Part shown: positions 8,030 to 16,097 of the stretch, piece by piece
Position numbering within the stretch: the first letter of the stretch is position 1
Layout: the number at the start of each line of letters is the position of its first letter
Assembly: GCF_000738675.1 (NCBI RefSeq)
Contig: NZ_JPUX01000001.1
Coordinates: 3,968,001-4,032,000 of the forward strand
Source: Serratia nematodiphila DZ0503SBS1
GTDB lineage: Bacteria; Pseudomonadota; Gammaproteobacteria; Enterobacterales; Enterobacteriaceae
Direction: 5' to 3'
DNA: 64,000 nt
Notes under the pieces: generated by a model
Database searches by the model: none
The model's input: only the letters and a program-made list of their open reading frames with translations
What the model was told of the DNA's origin: nothing
Program-made: the position numbers and the translations under genes

Positions 8030-8906
8030 ATTTCCGCACCTTCAGCGGGACAAAGCGCGCATAGGGGTAAAGCAGGATGAAGGGACGCGAGGCGCCGGCA
8101 TAATCTTTCAATACCTCGACCAGCGCCCCGCTGCTCAACTCTTGTTCGACGGTAAAGCGATACACCTGCATCAGTCCGGCGCCGCTTTTCACCAGCGTCA
8201 GCGTAGCGAGGTAATCTTCCTGGCAAAGCCAGCGCCCGGCAGTATCCACGTTGCTGTTTTCGCCCTGAACCTTAAACGTCCAGGCGGTTTTTCTGCCGGT
8301 GCTGGGCAACGCATACTGAATGCAATCGTGCCGGGCCAGATCCGCCGGCGTGAGCGGCGCAGGGTGGCGTTGCAAATAGCCCGGCGTCGCCACCACGATC
8401 AGTTCAGCCTCCTCCAGACGCCGCGCCACCAGGCCGGAGTCGTTCAGCTCGCTGCCGCGAATGGCGACGTCGAATTTATCTTCGGAGAAATCGATATTCT
8501 GATTGCTGACGTGCAGATTCAGCTTGAGATCGGGATAGCGTTGCGCAAACTCGGGCAAACGCGGCAACAGCCTAAAATGAGCGTACAGCGTCGGCGCGCT
8601 GATGCTGAGCGTGCCCACCGGTTTGTCCCGTTCGCCGGAAATGCTCGCCTCGGCCTCCATCAGCTGGCTCAGCGCCCGGCGACATTCCAGGTAATAACGC
8701 TGGCCGGCATCCGTGACGCGCATCTGGCGCGTGGTGCGGATAAACAGCTTCGCCTGCAATCGCGTCTCCAGGCGCGCGACCGAGCGGCTGACCGCCGCAG
8801 GGGTTATCCCGGCGGCATTGGCCGCTGCGGTGAAGCTGCCGGTTTCTACCGTCAGGCAAAACAGCTCAATGCTGCCCACCTGAACGTCGTCAAAATGGCG
8901 TTGCAT
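8004..8906 (-). CDS. LysR family transcriptional regulator
   Basis: The 300-residue protein has an N-terminal winged helix-turn-helix (about residues 10-70, including FTAAANAAGITPAAVSRSVA) and a LysR substrate-binding domain of the CrgA/AaeR-like subgroup. The start at 8906 (MQRHFDD) is chosen because the family DNA-binding domain begins just after it; the in-frame ATG at 8969 would add 21 unusual residues. It is divergent from the SDR-tautomerase pair starting at 9029, the normal layout for a LysR regulator and its target. Confidence 0.87.
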   Translation of the reverse strand: MQRHFDDVQVGSIELFCLTVETGSFTAAANAAGITPAAVSRSVARLETRLQAKLFIRTTRQMRVTDAGQRYYLECRRALSQLMEAEASISGERDKPVGTLSISAPTLYAHFRLLPRLPEFAQRYPDLKLNLHVSNQNIDFSEDKFDVAIRGSELNDSGLVARRLEEAELIVVATPGYLQRHPAPLTPADLARHDCIQYALPSTGRKTAWTFKVQGENSNVDTAGRWLCQEDYLATLTLVKSGAGLMQVYRFTVEQELSSGALVEVLKDYAGASRPFILLYPYARFVPLKVRKFIDFLTQA

Positions 8907-9028
8907 GTCTCTCCCTGCCAATTCATTACATAAGGTATAAATTAAAGTTCTTTCCCCCTCATTTTTCAATCATCAGGTATGGATTACCGTTCACGTACGA
9001 TCAATCCCTATCCTGTCGAGGAGAGAAA

Positions 9029-9769
9029 ATGAGCAAAGTAAAAACGGTCATCGTCACGGGCGCATCGAGCGGCTTGGGCTTCGCCATCGCGCAAGCCTAC
9101 CTGGCGCGCGGCTATCAGGTTGTCGCAAACGCCCGTTCGCTTGTACGGCTGCAGGCGGCGGCGGACAAACTCGGCCGCCCGGCCAATCTGCTGCTGGCGC
9201 CGGGAGACATCGCGCTGCCGGAAACCGCCGAACGGTTGTTCAGCCTGGCGATACAGGCTTTTGGTCAGGTAGATATTCTCATCAATAACGCCGGTATATT
9301 TATCGCCAAGCCGATCGCCGACTATACGCCGGAGGAGGTCGACGCGATGGTGGCAACCAATCTGAAAGGCTTCTTCTACCCGGCGCAGGCCGCCGCCCGG
9401 CATATGCAGCAACGCGGCGCCGGCCACATCGTCGCCATCACCGCGTCGATCGCCATGCAGCCCAACAGCAAAGTGCCCGCTTTGCTGCCGGTGCTGATTA
9501 AAGGCGGCCTTAACCACGCCGTGCGCGAGCTGGCATTGGAGTTAGCGCCGCACAACGTGATGGTCAACGCCGTGGCGCCCGGCATCATCGCCACGCCGAT
9601 GCATCAAAATGATGAACAGAGCCTGGCGCAGATGCGGCAACTGGCTCCAACCGGCCGCGTCGGCCAGCCGCAGGACATCGTCGATGCGGTGCTGTATCTG
9701 ACCGATGCCAATTTCGTTACCGGCGCGGCGCTCGCGGTTGACGGCGGCGCCACCGCCGGCGTCTGGTGA
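9029..9769 (+). CDS. SDR family oxidoreductase lacking the usual catalytic tyrosine
   Basis: The 246-residue protein has a short-chain dehydrogenase/reductase Rossmann fold with cofactor motif TGASSGLGFA (residues 9-18), the NNAG motif (in ILINNAGIF) and the late segment NAVAPGIIATPMH. In the active-site region the Ser is present (ITASIA), but the normal YxxxK is replaced: the Lys of VLIKGGL is there, while the position four residues earlier is Pro. Some SDR subgroups with a TKGGL-like segment share this loss. GAGGAGAG precedes the ATG. The gene is followed by a tautomerase and divergent from a LysR regulator. The substrate is unknown. Confidence 0.82.
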   Translation: MSKVKTVIVTGASSGLGFAIAQAYLARGYQVVANARSLVRLQAAADKLGRPANLLLAPGDIALPETAERLFSLAIQAFGQVDILINNAGIFIAKPIADYTPEEVDAMVATNLKGFFYPAQAAARHMQQRGAGHIVAITASIAMQPNSKVPALLPVLIKGGLNHAVRELALELAPHNVMVNAVAPGIIATPMHQNDEQSLAQMRQLAPTGRVGQPQDIVDAVLYLTDANFVTGAALAVDGGATAGVW

Positions 9770-9786
9770 AACCGGGGAGAAACGCC

Positions 9787-9996
9787 ATGCCATACGTCAA
9801 CATTAAAGTGACCGACGAAGGGGTCAGCGCCGCGCAAAAGCGCATGCTGATCGAAGGAGCCACCACGCTGCTGGAGCGGGTGCTGAATAAGCCACGCCAC
9901 ACCACTTTCGTGGTGATTGACGAGGTAGCCACCGACAACTGGGGCGTCGGCGGAGAGAGCGTCACCGCCCTGCGCGCCAAAGAACGAGGCGAATGA
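9787..9996 (+). CDS. 4-oxalocrotonate tautomerase family enzyme
   Basis: The 69-residue protein begins MPYVNIKVTDEGVS. Removal of the Met exposes the N-terminal Pro that is the catalytic base in this superfamily. The size and the beta-alpha-beta pattern fit the 4-OT subgroup, which works as a hexamer. It lies 17 bases after the SDR stop codon with GGGGAGA before the start, so the two are co-transcribed. Together with the SDR it may act on an enolisable keto compound, but this is inference. Confidence 0.85.
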   Translation: MPYVNIKVTDEGVSAAQKRMLIEGATTLLERVLNKPRHTTFVVIDEVATDNWGVGGESVTALRAKERGE

Positions 9997-10081
9997 CGGG
10001 TGATTTATTCTGGGGATCCAGTGTCGTAGGGTACAGCCGCTAGTTATCGTTATCGGGTCTGCGTGGTGAGATCAATCACGC

Positions 10082-10219
10082 TCAGCGCGAAGGATAAGGC
10101 CAGTGATGGTCCAGACCCGATAATGACAAGGCGCCGGTCGCGGCAAGATAAACCAGCACGCCGGCGAAAGCGATCAGCAGCACCTTTTCGATAACGGCAA
10201 GTCGTTTGTGTTCAGTCAT
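10082..10219 (-). CDS. Small single-span membrane protein, 45 residues
   Basis: The product has one hydrophobic helix (about residues 12-32: EKVLLIAFAGVLVYLAATGA) and a short hydrophilic tail ending DHHWPYPSR. The start at 10219 is favoured because GGAG lies 7 bases upstream; the ATG at 10225 would be only one base from it. I do not recognise a family. It is probably an inner-membrane small protein. Confidence 0.5.
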   Translation of the reverse strand: MTEHKRLAVIEKVLLIAFAGVLVYLAATGALSLSGLDHHWPYPSR

Positions 10220-10513
10220 TTGCATACTCCTTCGTGGTATCGGGCGAACGGCCGCCCTCCTAAAAACTAGGAAAGCCTGGCGCAGGCGGCAAGCGCGGCT
10301 CACAAAATGAAACACAATCGATAAATTTTGTTAATTATTTAGCCCTCTTTCTTTTCTCACGCCGCCGCCTGTTCACCGTGCGGCGCCCGCCTTGCCCTTA
10401 ATAACCCTATGGAATACGCCACTAAAAATCCCCTACCGGTTAAGCAAAGGTGATGATAGTGTTGTTTTCATTCAGTTCATCTATGCTGAAAATTCATCTT
10501 TTGAGGGACGACT

Positions 10514-11629
10514 ATGATGTCTAAAGGCATTTCCAAGGGATTCTTTATTCTGATCCTGTTCATCGTTACCGCCGCTTTTCTCGACGTGCTGGGGCCTTAT
10601 TACTCCTCGGTGCTGTGGGCGGTTATTCTGGCGGTGATTTTCCATCCGGTGAAAAAGAAGTTGAAGCAGTACGTCGGCGAACGCAACGGCGTGGTGTCGC
10701 TGCTGACGGTGGCGCTGATTTGCCTGATCGTGTTCACGCCGTTGGCGATCATCGCCTCGTCGCTGGCGATGGAATTCAACGTGATCTACACCAAGCTGCA
10801 GACCAACAACAGCCAATTGCCGACCATGCTGGCGGACTTTATGCGCCACCTGCCCGGCTGGGCGCAGCGCTTCCTGGCGGAGCATAACCTCAACAGCGCC
10901 GCCGAGATCCAAAAGCAGCTTTCCGAGGTGGCGCTCAAGGGCGGGCAATATCTGGCGGGCAGCGTGTTCCTGATCGGCAAGGGCACCTTCAACTTCGTCG
11001 TCGGCTTCGGCGTGATGCTCTATCTGCTGTTCTTCCTGCTGAAAGACGGCCCCTATCTGGTGAACCTGGCGCTCGAAGCGCTGCCGCTCTCCCAGCACGT
11101 GAAACACCACCTGTTCGTGAAGTTCGCCGCCGTTTCCCGCGCCACCGTCAAGGGCACGGTGGTGGTCGCCGTGGTGCAAGGCGCGCTCGGCGGGCTGGCG
11201 TTTTACTTTACCGGCATCGACGGCAGCCTGCTGTGGGGCGCGCTGATGGCATTCCTGTCGATCATCCCGGCCGTGGGCTCCGCCATCATCTGGGTGCCGG
11301 CGGTGATCTACTTCTTCGCCACCGGCATGCTGTGGAAAGGCATCTTCCTAGTGGTGTTCTTCGTGGTGGTGATCGGCCTGGTGGACAACATCCTGCGCCC
11401 GCTGCTGGTGGGCAAAGACACCAAAATGCCGGACTACCTGATCCTGATCTCCACCCTGGGCGGCATGGAGATCTACGGCATCAACGGCTTCGTCATCGGC
11501 CCCTTGATCGCCGCGCTGTTCATCGCCTGCTGGAACATCCTGTCCGGCCGCGACAGCGAGGAGAACATCGAAGAGATCGACGAAGAATTTATCGAGGAAG
11601 GCAAAAACCATCCCGACGCGGTGGAGTAA
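10514..11629 (+). CDS. AI-2E family (PerM/YdiK-type) transporter
   Basis: The 371-residue inner-membrane protein has about seven to eight hydrophobic segments in the AI-2E family arrangement, including the conserved late segment VDNILRPLLVGKDTKMPDYL and a GPLIAALF motif. Members include TqsA (AI-2 export), YdiK, and Na+/Li+ antiporters in other bacteria, so the substrate is uncertain. The C terminus is very acidic (about the last 25 residues). GAGGG lies before the ATG at 10514. An intrinsic terminator follows at 11651. Confidence 0.83.
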   Translation: MMSKGISKGFFILILFIVTAAFLDVLGPYYSSVLWAVILAVIFHPVKKKLKQYVGERNGVVSLLTVALICLIVFTPLAIIASSLAMEFNVIYTKLQTNNSQLPTMLADFMRHLPGWAQRFLAEHNLNSAAEIQKQLSEVALKGGQYLAGSVFLIGKGTFNFVVGFGVMLYLLFFLLKDGPYLVNLALEALPLSQHVKHHLFVKFAAVSRATVKGTVVVAVVQGALGGLAFYFTGIDGSLLWGALMAFLSIIPAVGSAIIWVPAVIYFFATGMLWKGIFLVVFFVVVIGLVDNILRPLLVGKDTKMPDYLILISTLGGMEIYGINGFVIGPLIAALFIACWNILSGRDSEENIEEIDEEFIEEGKNHPDAVE

Positions 11630-11650
11630 ACCTCCCGCAGCGAATCACGC

Positions 11651-11677
11651 AGGGGCCCGTTTGGGCCCCTTTTTTTG
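11651..11677 (+). terminator. Intrinsic terminator after the AI-2E transporter
   Basis: An 8-bp stem AGGGGCCC/GGGCCCCT with loop GTTT is followed by eight T residues. Confidence 0.9.
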
Positions 11678-11722
11678 TCTGTGGTATCCTTGCCAGGCTC
11701 ACAAGGAAGAACGGGTTTCGTT

Positions 11723-11935
11723 ATGCTTATTTTCTACGCCACGCTGGCCATCGCCTTCACCCTGCTGTGCCTGCTGGCCTTTATCTCTTGCGCTTACCAG
11801 CTTTCGAAGCACGGCGACGTCAAATTTTTGGCCTCGCTTTCGGTGCTGATCTTCGCGCTGCTGGCCTTCTATGCCGCTTATGGCTACGTCAGCACCTGGC
11901 TGCAACAGCAGGCGGTCGATGTCCGACTGTATTAG
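11723..11935 (+). CDS. Small two-span membrane protein, 70 residues
   Basis: There are two hydrophobic segments (about residues 1-24 and 36-54) joined by a short loop with KHGDVKF. No family is recognised. The ATG at 11723 is preferred over the in-frame start at 11675, which would lie inside the terminator of the previous gene. Its last four bases overlap the end of the convergent GNAT gene. Confidence 0.6.
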   Translation: MLIFYATLAIAFTLLCLLAFISCAYQLSKHGDVKFLASLSVLIFALLAFYAAYGYVSTWLQQQAVDVRLY

Positions 11936-12351
11936 CGCAGCGGGGTAAAAAAGACCTGCTCCGGATCGCCGTCATCGAGATTGTCAATCTGGCCGCTGGC
12001 GACAAATCCGGCGTTCAGCAGCAGCCGCTGCATCGGCAGGTTGGAACGATTGGTGGAAGTGAACAGCTTCGGGTGTCGGCAATGGGACTTCAATGCCGTA
12101 ATCAACGCCTGCCCGACGCCCCGGCGGCGATAGCGCTCGCCGACCATCAGCATCTCGATAAAGCCGCAGCCGAAGAAGTGATAGTGCAGCACACCGTATC
12201 CCATCACCACGTCCTGTTCCTCGGCAAGATAGCAATCCCCCTGCCCGCACCAGGCGCGGATCTGCGCCGCACGCTGCGGTTCGTGTTCGGCGACGCTGTC
12301 GAGGGCGATCAGGGCTGCGACATCGCTGTCAGTGGCCTGGCGAACAAACAT
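11932..12351 (-). CDS. GNAT family N-acetyltransferase
   Basis: The 139-residue protein has the single GNAT fold. Motif A with the acetyl-CoA pyrophosphate loop is RYRRRGVGQALITAL (about residues 73-87), and the late segment MQRLLLNAGFVASGQID matches motif B. The substrate is unknown. It is convergent with the two-span membrane protein gene. The start is the first ATG (MFVRQATDSD), the usual distance from the fold. Confidence 0.83.
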   Translation of the reverse strand: MFVRQATDSDVAALIALDSVAEHEPQRAAQIRAWCGQGDCYLAEEQDVVMGYGVLHYHFFGCGFIEMLMVGERYRRRGVGQALITALKSHCRHPKLFTSTNRSNLPMQRLLLNAGFVASGQIDNLDDGDPEQVFFTPLR

Positions 12352-12496
12352 GTTTTAATCCTCATGCTGATGGATACGGCGACACCGCTTCAACGAAACG
12401 GCAACCGAAGCGGGATAATTTTTACATCCCCGCCGAATTTTGTAATCCTATTATAGAGTTACTAAAACACACGCCAAGGAAGGAAAGCTTTTCCCG

Positions 12497-12787
12497 ATGA
12501 GCATACCGCAAATACCCGCCGCCCTGCTGTTTACCCTGCTGCTGGCGGGCTGCCAGTTCCACAAAACCGTGTTCCCGCCGCCGTATATCGGCACCCCGCA
12601 AGAGATCAGCACCTACGAAGTGAAAGGGCTGACGTTCGTCACCACCGTCACCTTCAGCGGCCTGTTCGCCGAAGATCTGGTGCGCGAATACGCACAGAAA
12701 CATCACTATCGCTACTATGTGGTCACGATGCGCAGCAACGGTTTTAAAGACCGAAGCGAGCGCGTGAGCGCGATGATGTATCGGTAA
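12497..12787 (+). CDS. Small outer-membrane lipoprotein, hypothetical
   Basis: The 96-residue protein has a lipoprotein signal with lipobox LLAGC (Cys19). The residue after the Cys is Gln, not Asp, so Lol-dependent sorting to the outer membrane is expected. The mature part is about 78 residues, with STYEVKGLTFVTTVTFSG and RYYVVTMRSNGF. The family is not recognised. AAGGAAGG lies upstream of the ATG. Confidence 0.7.
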   Translation: MSIPQIPAALLFTLLLAGCQFHKTVFPPPYIGTPQEISTYEVKGLTFVTTVTFSGLFAEDLVREYAQKHHYRYYVVTMRSNGFKDRSERVSAMMYR

Positions 12788-12816
12788 GAGCCCCGGTCCT
12801 GATTTGCAAACCTGCA

Positions 12817-13719
12817 TCAGGGTTCTACTTCAAAACCCCATCTCGCTCGATGCCGCCGCAGGTAAGCTCTGTTCTTTTCAGACAACCCGCTAATGTTCGC
12901 ATCCAGCGGGATCTTTAACTCATCTAACAAGCTGCTCTTCGTCTGTGGATACAGCAGACGTCCATCATCGGCAAAACTAATCGTGCCGCGATCGAACAGC
13001 TTGTCCAGATTGGGGATTAACGGCAGACCATTGTGCGGATCCACTTTCTCTTCTGGGGTCGCAATCGACCAGGCAACGATGTGAGAGGCAATGAGAATGG
13101 ACGGCTCAGCAATCCCCGTGACGGCGCACCGATTTCCCCACCGCTTAAACATTTTATCGCGATAGGGACCATGCCCAATCCGCGCCTGAATCACCCTTTC
13201 TTGCTCACCACCGACCTCTCTGGTGATTTCGACGGTATCCGCATGGAGGTTGATAGAGAGATTTTCCGAGATAAAACCGGCGATCAACGCGGCTGCCGGC
13301 GCGGGGATCTCGCACATATAGTTTTCGGTGCATCCGCCTTTCTTATTAAAAACGCGCGGAAGGCAAGCCTGGTTGTGCATGCGTATGAACGCCTGATTAA
13401 AAAGGGAAACATCAATAGGGAGTTCAAGACGCGTCAGTTCCAAATCGACTTGGGTACCCGCAATATGCGGCGGTCCCGCGACCCGATGCTCAGGCCGCGG
13501 TGCAGAGTAAGCATCGCGTACCGCTGTCGCCACGCCGATAATCTTCCTACCTTTGTGGCAAAAAATCAGGTCACCCTCTTTGACTTTTTTGACCGTTTCC
13601 CACCCGGCAGGTTTAAACATGTTCCCAGTCTTATTTATTCCATATTGCGGCGCCCATAGGAATTCGCCCTTCAAAACTTCCGCGACGCTGCCACCGATGT
13701 TGACCCAGAAAAAACGCAT
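12817..13719 (-). CDS. HNH endonuclease with PUA/EVE-like N-terminal domain
   Basis: The 300-residue protein has an N-terminal segment (about 1-100) with an EVE/PUA-like pattern: RFFWVNIGG at the start, then KEGDLIFCHKGRKIIGVATA. The C terminus is an HNH_2 nuclease (PF13391-like): CAVTG at 198-202, ASHI with the first catalytic His at about 213, and DPHNGLPLIPNLDKLFDRG at 227-245. EVE and related PUA-like modules bind modified bases, and fusions to HNH nucleases are often type IV modification-dependent restriction enzymes, so defence against DNA with modified cytosine is a reasonable inference. The start at 13719 has GAGTGG upstream; the in-frame ATG at 13764 is rejected. It lies next to a TolA-III lipoprotein gene. 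Confidence 0.8.
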   Translation of the reverse strand: MRFFWVNIGGSVAEVLKGEFLWAPQYGINKTGNMFKPAGWETVKKVKEGDLIFCHKGRKIIGVATAVRDAYSAPRPEHRVAGPPHIAGTQVDLELTRLELPIDVSLFNQAFIRMHNQACLPRVFNKKGGCTENYMCEIPAPAAALIAGFISENLSINLHADTVEITREVGGEQERVIQARIGHGPYRDKMFKRWGNRCAVTGIAEPSILIASHIVAWSIATPEEKVDPHNGLPLIPNLDKLFDRGTISFADDGRLLYPQTKSSLLDELKIPLDANISGLSEKNRAYLRRHRARWGFEVEP

Positions 13720-13813
13720 GGCCACTCTTTTATAATCAGGAGTTTTAAGGGTTATCGTCACCATTCATCAAGGGCTTTAGTGATTTTCACCCATTAACGC
13801 AGGGTGACGGCAA

Positions 13814-13839
13814 TAAAAAATCCCGGCCTTGACCGGGAT
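13814..13839 (-). terminator. Terminator of the TolA-III lipoprotein gene
   Basis: The stem ATCCCGG/CCGGGAT with a 6-base loop is followed on the minus strand by TTTTTT. It lies just after the stop codon at 13868. Confidence 0.88.
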
Positions 13840-13867
13840 AGCGTTGCACGGAAACAGTGTTGTTTAT

Positions 13868-14311
13868 TCACTGCGGGCGAAATTCCAACGTGCTGCTTTT
13901 GACCGCTTCGTAAACCGCGGCCGTTGGCGGCTTAGGCAGACGCGCATTGGCGATTGCTTTGATCGCGGCCTGGCAAAGTTCCGGTTCCCCTTGTTCAGCC
14001 CGAATGCTGATCAGCATACCATCCGGCGCCAGCTTGATGCTCAATGTGCAACGCTTGCCTGAGTAGGCTTCGGCATCTTTCAAATGGCTTTGAATCGCGG
14101 CCTGCAACTGGGCGATATAGTGTTCTTTCTCTTTTCCCGGCGCCGGCTTCTTTGGGTCGCCAAGGTTGGTGAAAAGATCGTCAACCTCTTTATTTACCGG
14201 ATCGGTTTGGCTGGGGGCCGTGCTCTTGGCACACCCCGTTAATGCCAGCGCGGTCATCGCCGCCAATACTGTGGCAACGCCGGTTTTATAGCCTGAATGC
14301 GTTCTTTTCAT
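13868..14311 (-). CDS. Lipoprotein with stand-alone TolA C-terminal domain (domain III)
   Basis: The 147-residue precursor has a lipobox ALTGC (Cys27) with Ala at the +2 position, predicting the outer membrane. After a short linker, residues about 60-147 match TolA domain III very closely: YSGKRCTLSIKLAPDGM, ELCQAAIKA, RLPKPPTAAVYEAVK and TLEFRP. Cys88 and Cys113 are the two conserved cysteines. Full TolA is anchored in the inner membrane by an N-terminal helix and has a long helical domain II; both are absent. TolA-III is the docking site for filamentous-phage pIII and group A colicins and for TolB. The gene has its own terminator. Role unknown; interference with Tol-dependent uptake is one option. 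Confidence 0.85.
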   Translation of the reverse strand: MKRTHSGYKTGVATVLAAMTALALTGCAKSTAPSQTDPVNKEVDDLFTNLGDPKKPAPGKEKEHYIAQLQAAIQSHLKDAEAYSGKRCTLSIKLAPDGMLISIRAEQGEPELCQAAIKAIANARLPKPPTAAVYEAVKSSTLEFRPQ

Positions 14312-14819
14312 ATCCCTGTCCTTATGGATAATTCTCAGTAGTGAAATCAGTTGACGCTGGGCCACGCAAAGAGCCCCGGCCAATACGTTATACAGGATCA
14401 ATATACACCGCAACTGACCTTAAAACTTTCGCCAGGGGCTGTGAAGTCCGTCACTACACCAGCAGTGACGCACCAATTTTTGACAGAATAACGTATGAAT
14501 AGACAGCGGCGGCATACACGTTTTCACTCATCCTTTGTAAGCACTACACATAAATTTCAACACGGTCTTTTGGCTCACAATGCTGAGATAAACCGGATCG
14601 CTGGATGCCATGTTCACGAACACCCAGCTGGTTACGCCGTCACATGCCTTTAACGGCCAGAATCAGCCGCTTCTAATCAATTGCCACAACAACGGTTTCT
14701 GCATACTTTCCCTGTTGGCGGTCAATTTCTTTGGTTCTGCCATACCGATCGCCGTTTTCTCGGCGTTAAGCAGCTATAATCCAAAAAGTGGAGTTTTTTG
14801 AAAACGATAAGGAGGGTGT
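14312..14819. other. 508-bp non-coding gap upstream of uspF
   Basis: No convincing gene is seen. A 63-codon frame at 14610-14801 has no ribosome binding site or recognisable product. The right end holds a candidate uspF promoter (TATAAT at 14775-14780) and the uspF ribosome binding site. Confidence 0.5.
14775..14780 (+). promoter_or_regulatory. Candidate -10 element of uspF
   Basis: A perfect TATAAT lies 39 bases before the uspF start. No good -35 is seen at the usual distance, so an activator or another sigma factor may help. Confidence 0.4.
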
Positions 14820-15275
14820 ATGTACAAAACTATTTTGGTTCCCGTGGATATTACCGAACCGGAATTAACACAGCAGGTCATCCCGCATGTCAACGCGCTC
14901 GCCAGGCTCGAAGACTCCCACGTCCATTTCCTGGCGGTGATCCCGTCGCGCGCCACCTATGCCGCTTTCGGCTTTGCCGCCACGGCGGCGATAGAAACCA
15001 AAGACGAAATCATTGCGGTAGCAACCGAGGGGCTGGCAAAAGCGGCCAAAGAATTCAGCGTGCCTGAAGATAGAGTGACCACGCACGTTGCCGTCGGCGA
15101 TCCTAAAGATCAGATCCTGGAGCTCGCCGATGCGCTCAACGCGGAGATTATCGTGATGGGTTCCAACCGCCCTTCTGCGATCACTTATCTCCTCGGCTCC
15201 AATGCCACCGCCGTCGTCCGCCACGCCAATTGCCCTGTGCTGGTGGTGCGTGAATCGGCTAACGCCGCGCGGTGA
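14820..15275 (+). CDS. uspF: Universal stress protein UspF
   Basis: The 151-residue protein has the UspA fold. MYKTILVPVDI starts the first strand, and the ATP-binding signature MGSNRPSAITYLLGSNATAVVRHA fills the C-terminal part. It resembles E. coli UspF (144 residues) through most of its length. AAGGAGGGTGT lies directly before the ATG. UspF is linked to adhesion, fimbriae and resistance to stress. The decayed IS copy begins about 40 bases downstream. Confidence 0.87.
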   Translation: MYKTILVPVDITEPELTQQVIPHVNALARLEDSHVHFLAVIPSRATYAAFGFAATAAIETKDEIIAVATEGLAKAAKEFSVPEDRVTTHVAVGDPKDQILELADALNAEIIVMGSNRPSAITYLLGSNATAVVRHANCPVLVVRESANAAR

Positions 15276-15312
15276 TCTTGTCCGATACCTTGTGCATTCG
15301 GACAGTAGACAG

Positions 15313-15872
15313 TCAAAGACCACCTCCTGAGGAGGTGGCTTTACATGAAGCCCCTTAAAAGGGGGCAATATTCGAGTTAATCCTGCTACAATTCCATCTG
15401 CTGTTCGATCTCCTGGTCTCTTTCATCCTGATGCTTTACGTATCTCTGATAATTTCCTCGTTTATCCTTACCGTATTCCCTTGCCCCAAAATGGTTGCCT
15501 CGCAGCTTCTTGCGTATGTGCGGAAAACGACTGTAAAGGCGGATTGCACTGCATCCTTTTAGGACGTCCATCAACGTATAAGTCGATAACTTCGGTGGGA
15601 CAAATGCTCGTGAGTTGGTGAATATTTAGCTCCAAAACCTCACAGACCTTCATGTTGCAGAGGATGGAAATTGTTCAATAGAGCTCTTTCCCCACCTTGT
15701 CGCAAAGTATTTGAAGTCGATACTTCGGCGTCCAGACTTGGTGGTATTTGCAACGACAGAACACATGTGATGAACTCTTGTATAAACCCATATTGGTAAT
15801 TTCCAGCTTACTAGTGGTGAGTAAGCTGGAATATACCGGCATGGGTTTCCTTCAGACTATAGCCTCCCAAGA
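15313..15872 (-). mobile_element. Decayed IS200-like copy
   Basis: This copy is recognisable by alignment to the intact element at 17104-17715. It shares the terminal hairpin (15320-15338), the small C-tract hairpin after the transposase stop, and most of the transposase sequence. Similarity stops near 15870, where the intact copy goes on to its second 19-base hairpin; that hairpin is missing here. With one end and the active-site motif lost, the copy cannot move by itself. Confidence 0.8.
15377..15791 (-). pseudogene. Remnant of IS200/IS605 family transposase
   Basis: The coding trace runs from an ATG equivalent at 15791 to the ancestral stop at 15377, but is broken into two frames (15386-15574 and 15468-15653 are the longest). 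Compared with the intact copy it has an early stop (TAG at 15386), frame changes, and a deletion near 15600-15630 that removes the catalytic HxH motif. Confidence 0.8.
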
Positions 15873-16054
15873 ATAATTGCCCCCCAGCTTTCCAGCATAA
15901 ATTTTTGTAAATCAGGTAGAATTGCAGCAAGGGCTTTTAATGTTTAAATTGGACTTCCGGAGAATAAACGGTAAACTCTCCCAGCCCCCGTTTTCAGAAC
16001 ACCTTAGAGGCAAATTCATTTAATTTCAGGAATCTTAAAAGGCATACTCGCCCC

Positions 16055-16078
16055 ATAAAAAAACCGCGCATGGCGCGG
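16055..16078 (-). terminator. Terminator of the zinc-ribbon protein gene
   Basis: The stem CCGCGC/GCGCGG with loop ATG is followed on the minus strand by seven T residues, 20 bases after the stop at 16098. Confidence 0.8.
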
Positions 16079-16097
16079 CTTTCTTGTCGAATAAGTT

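Noticed and set aside
11233..12456. 407-codon plus-strand open frame
   Set aside because: Spans the AI-2E transporter end, its terminator, the small membrane gene and the antisense of the GNAT gene; not a plausible gene.
14610..14801. 63-codon plus-strand frame before uspF
   Set aside because: No ribosome binding site, overlaps the uspF promoter region and has no recognisable product.
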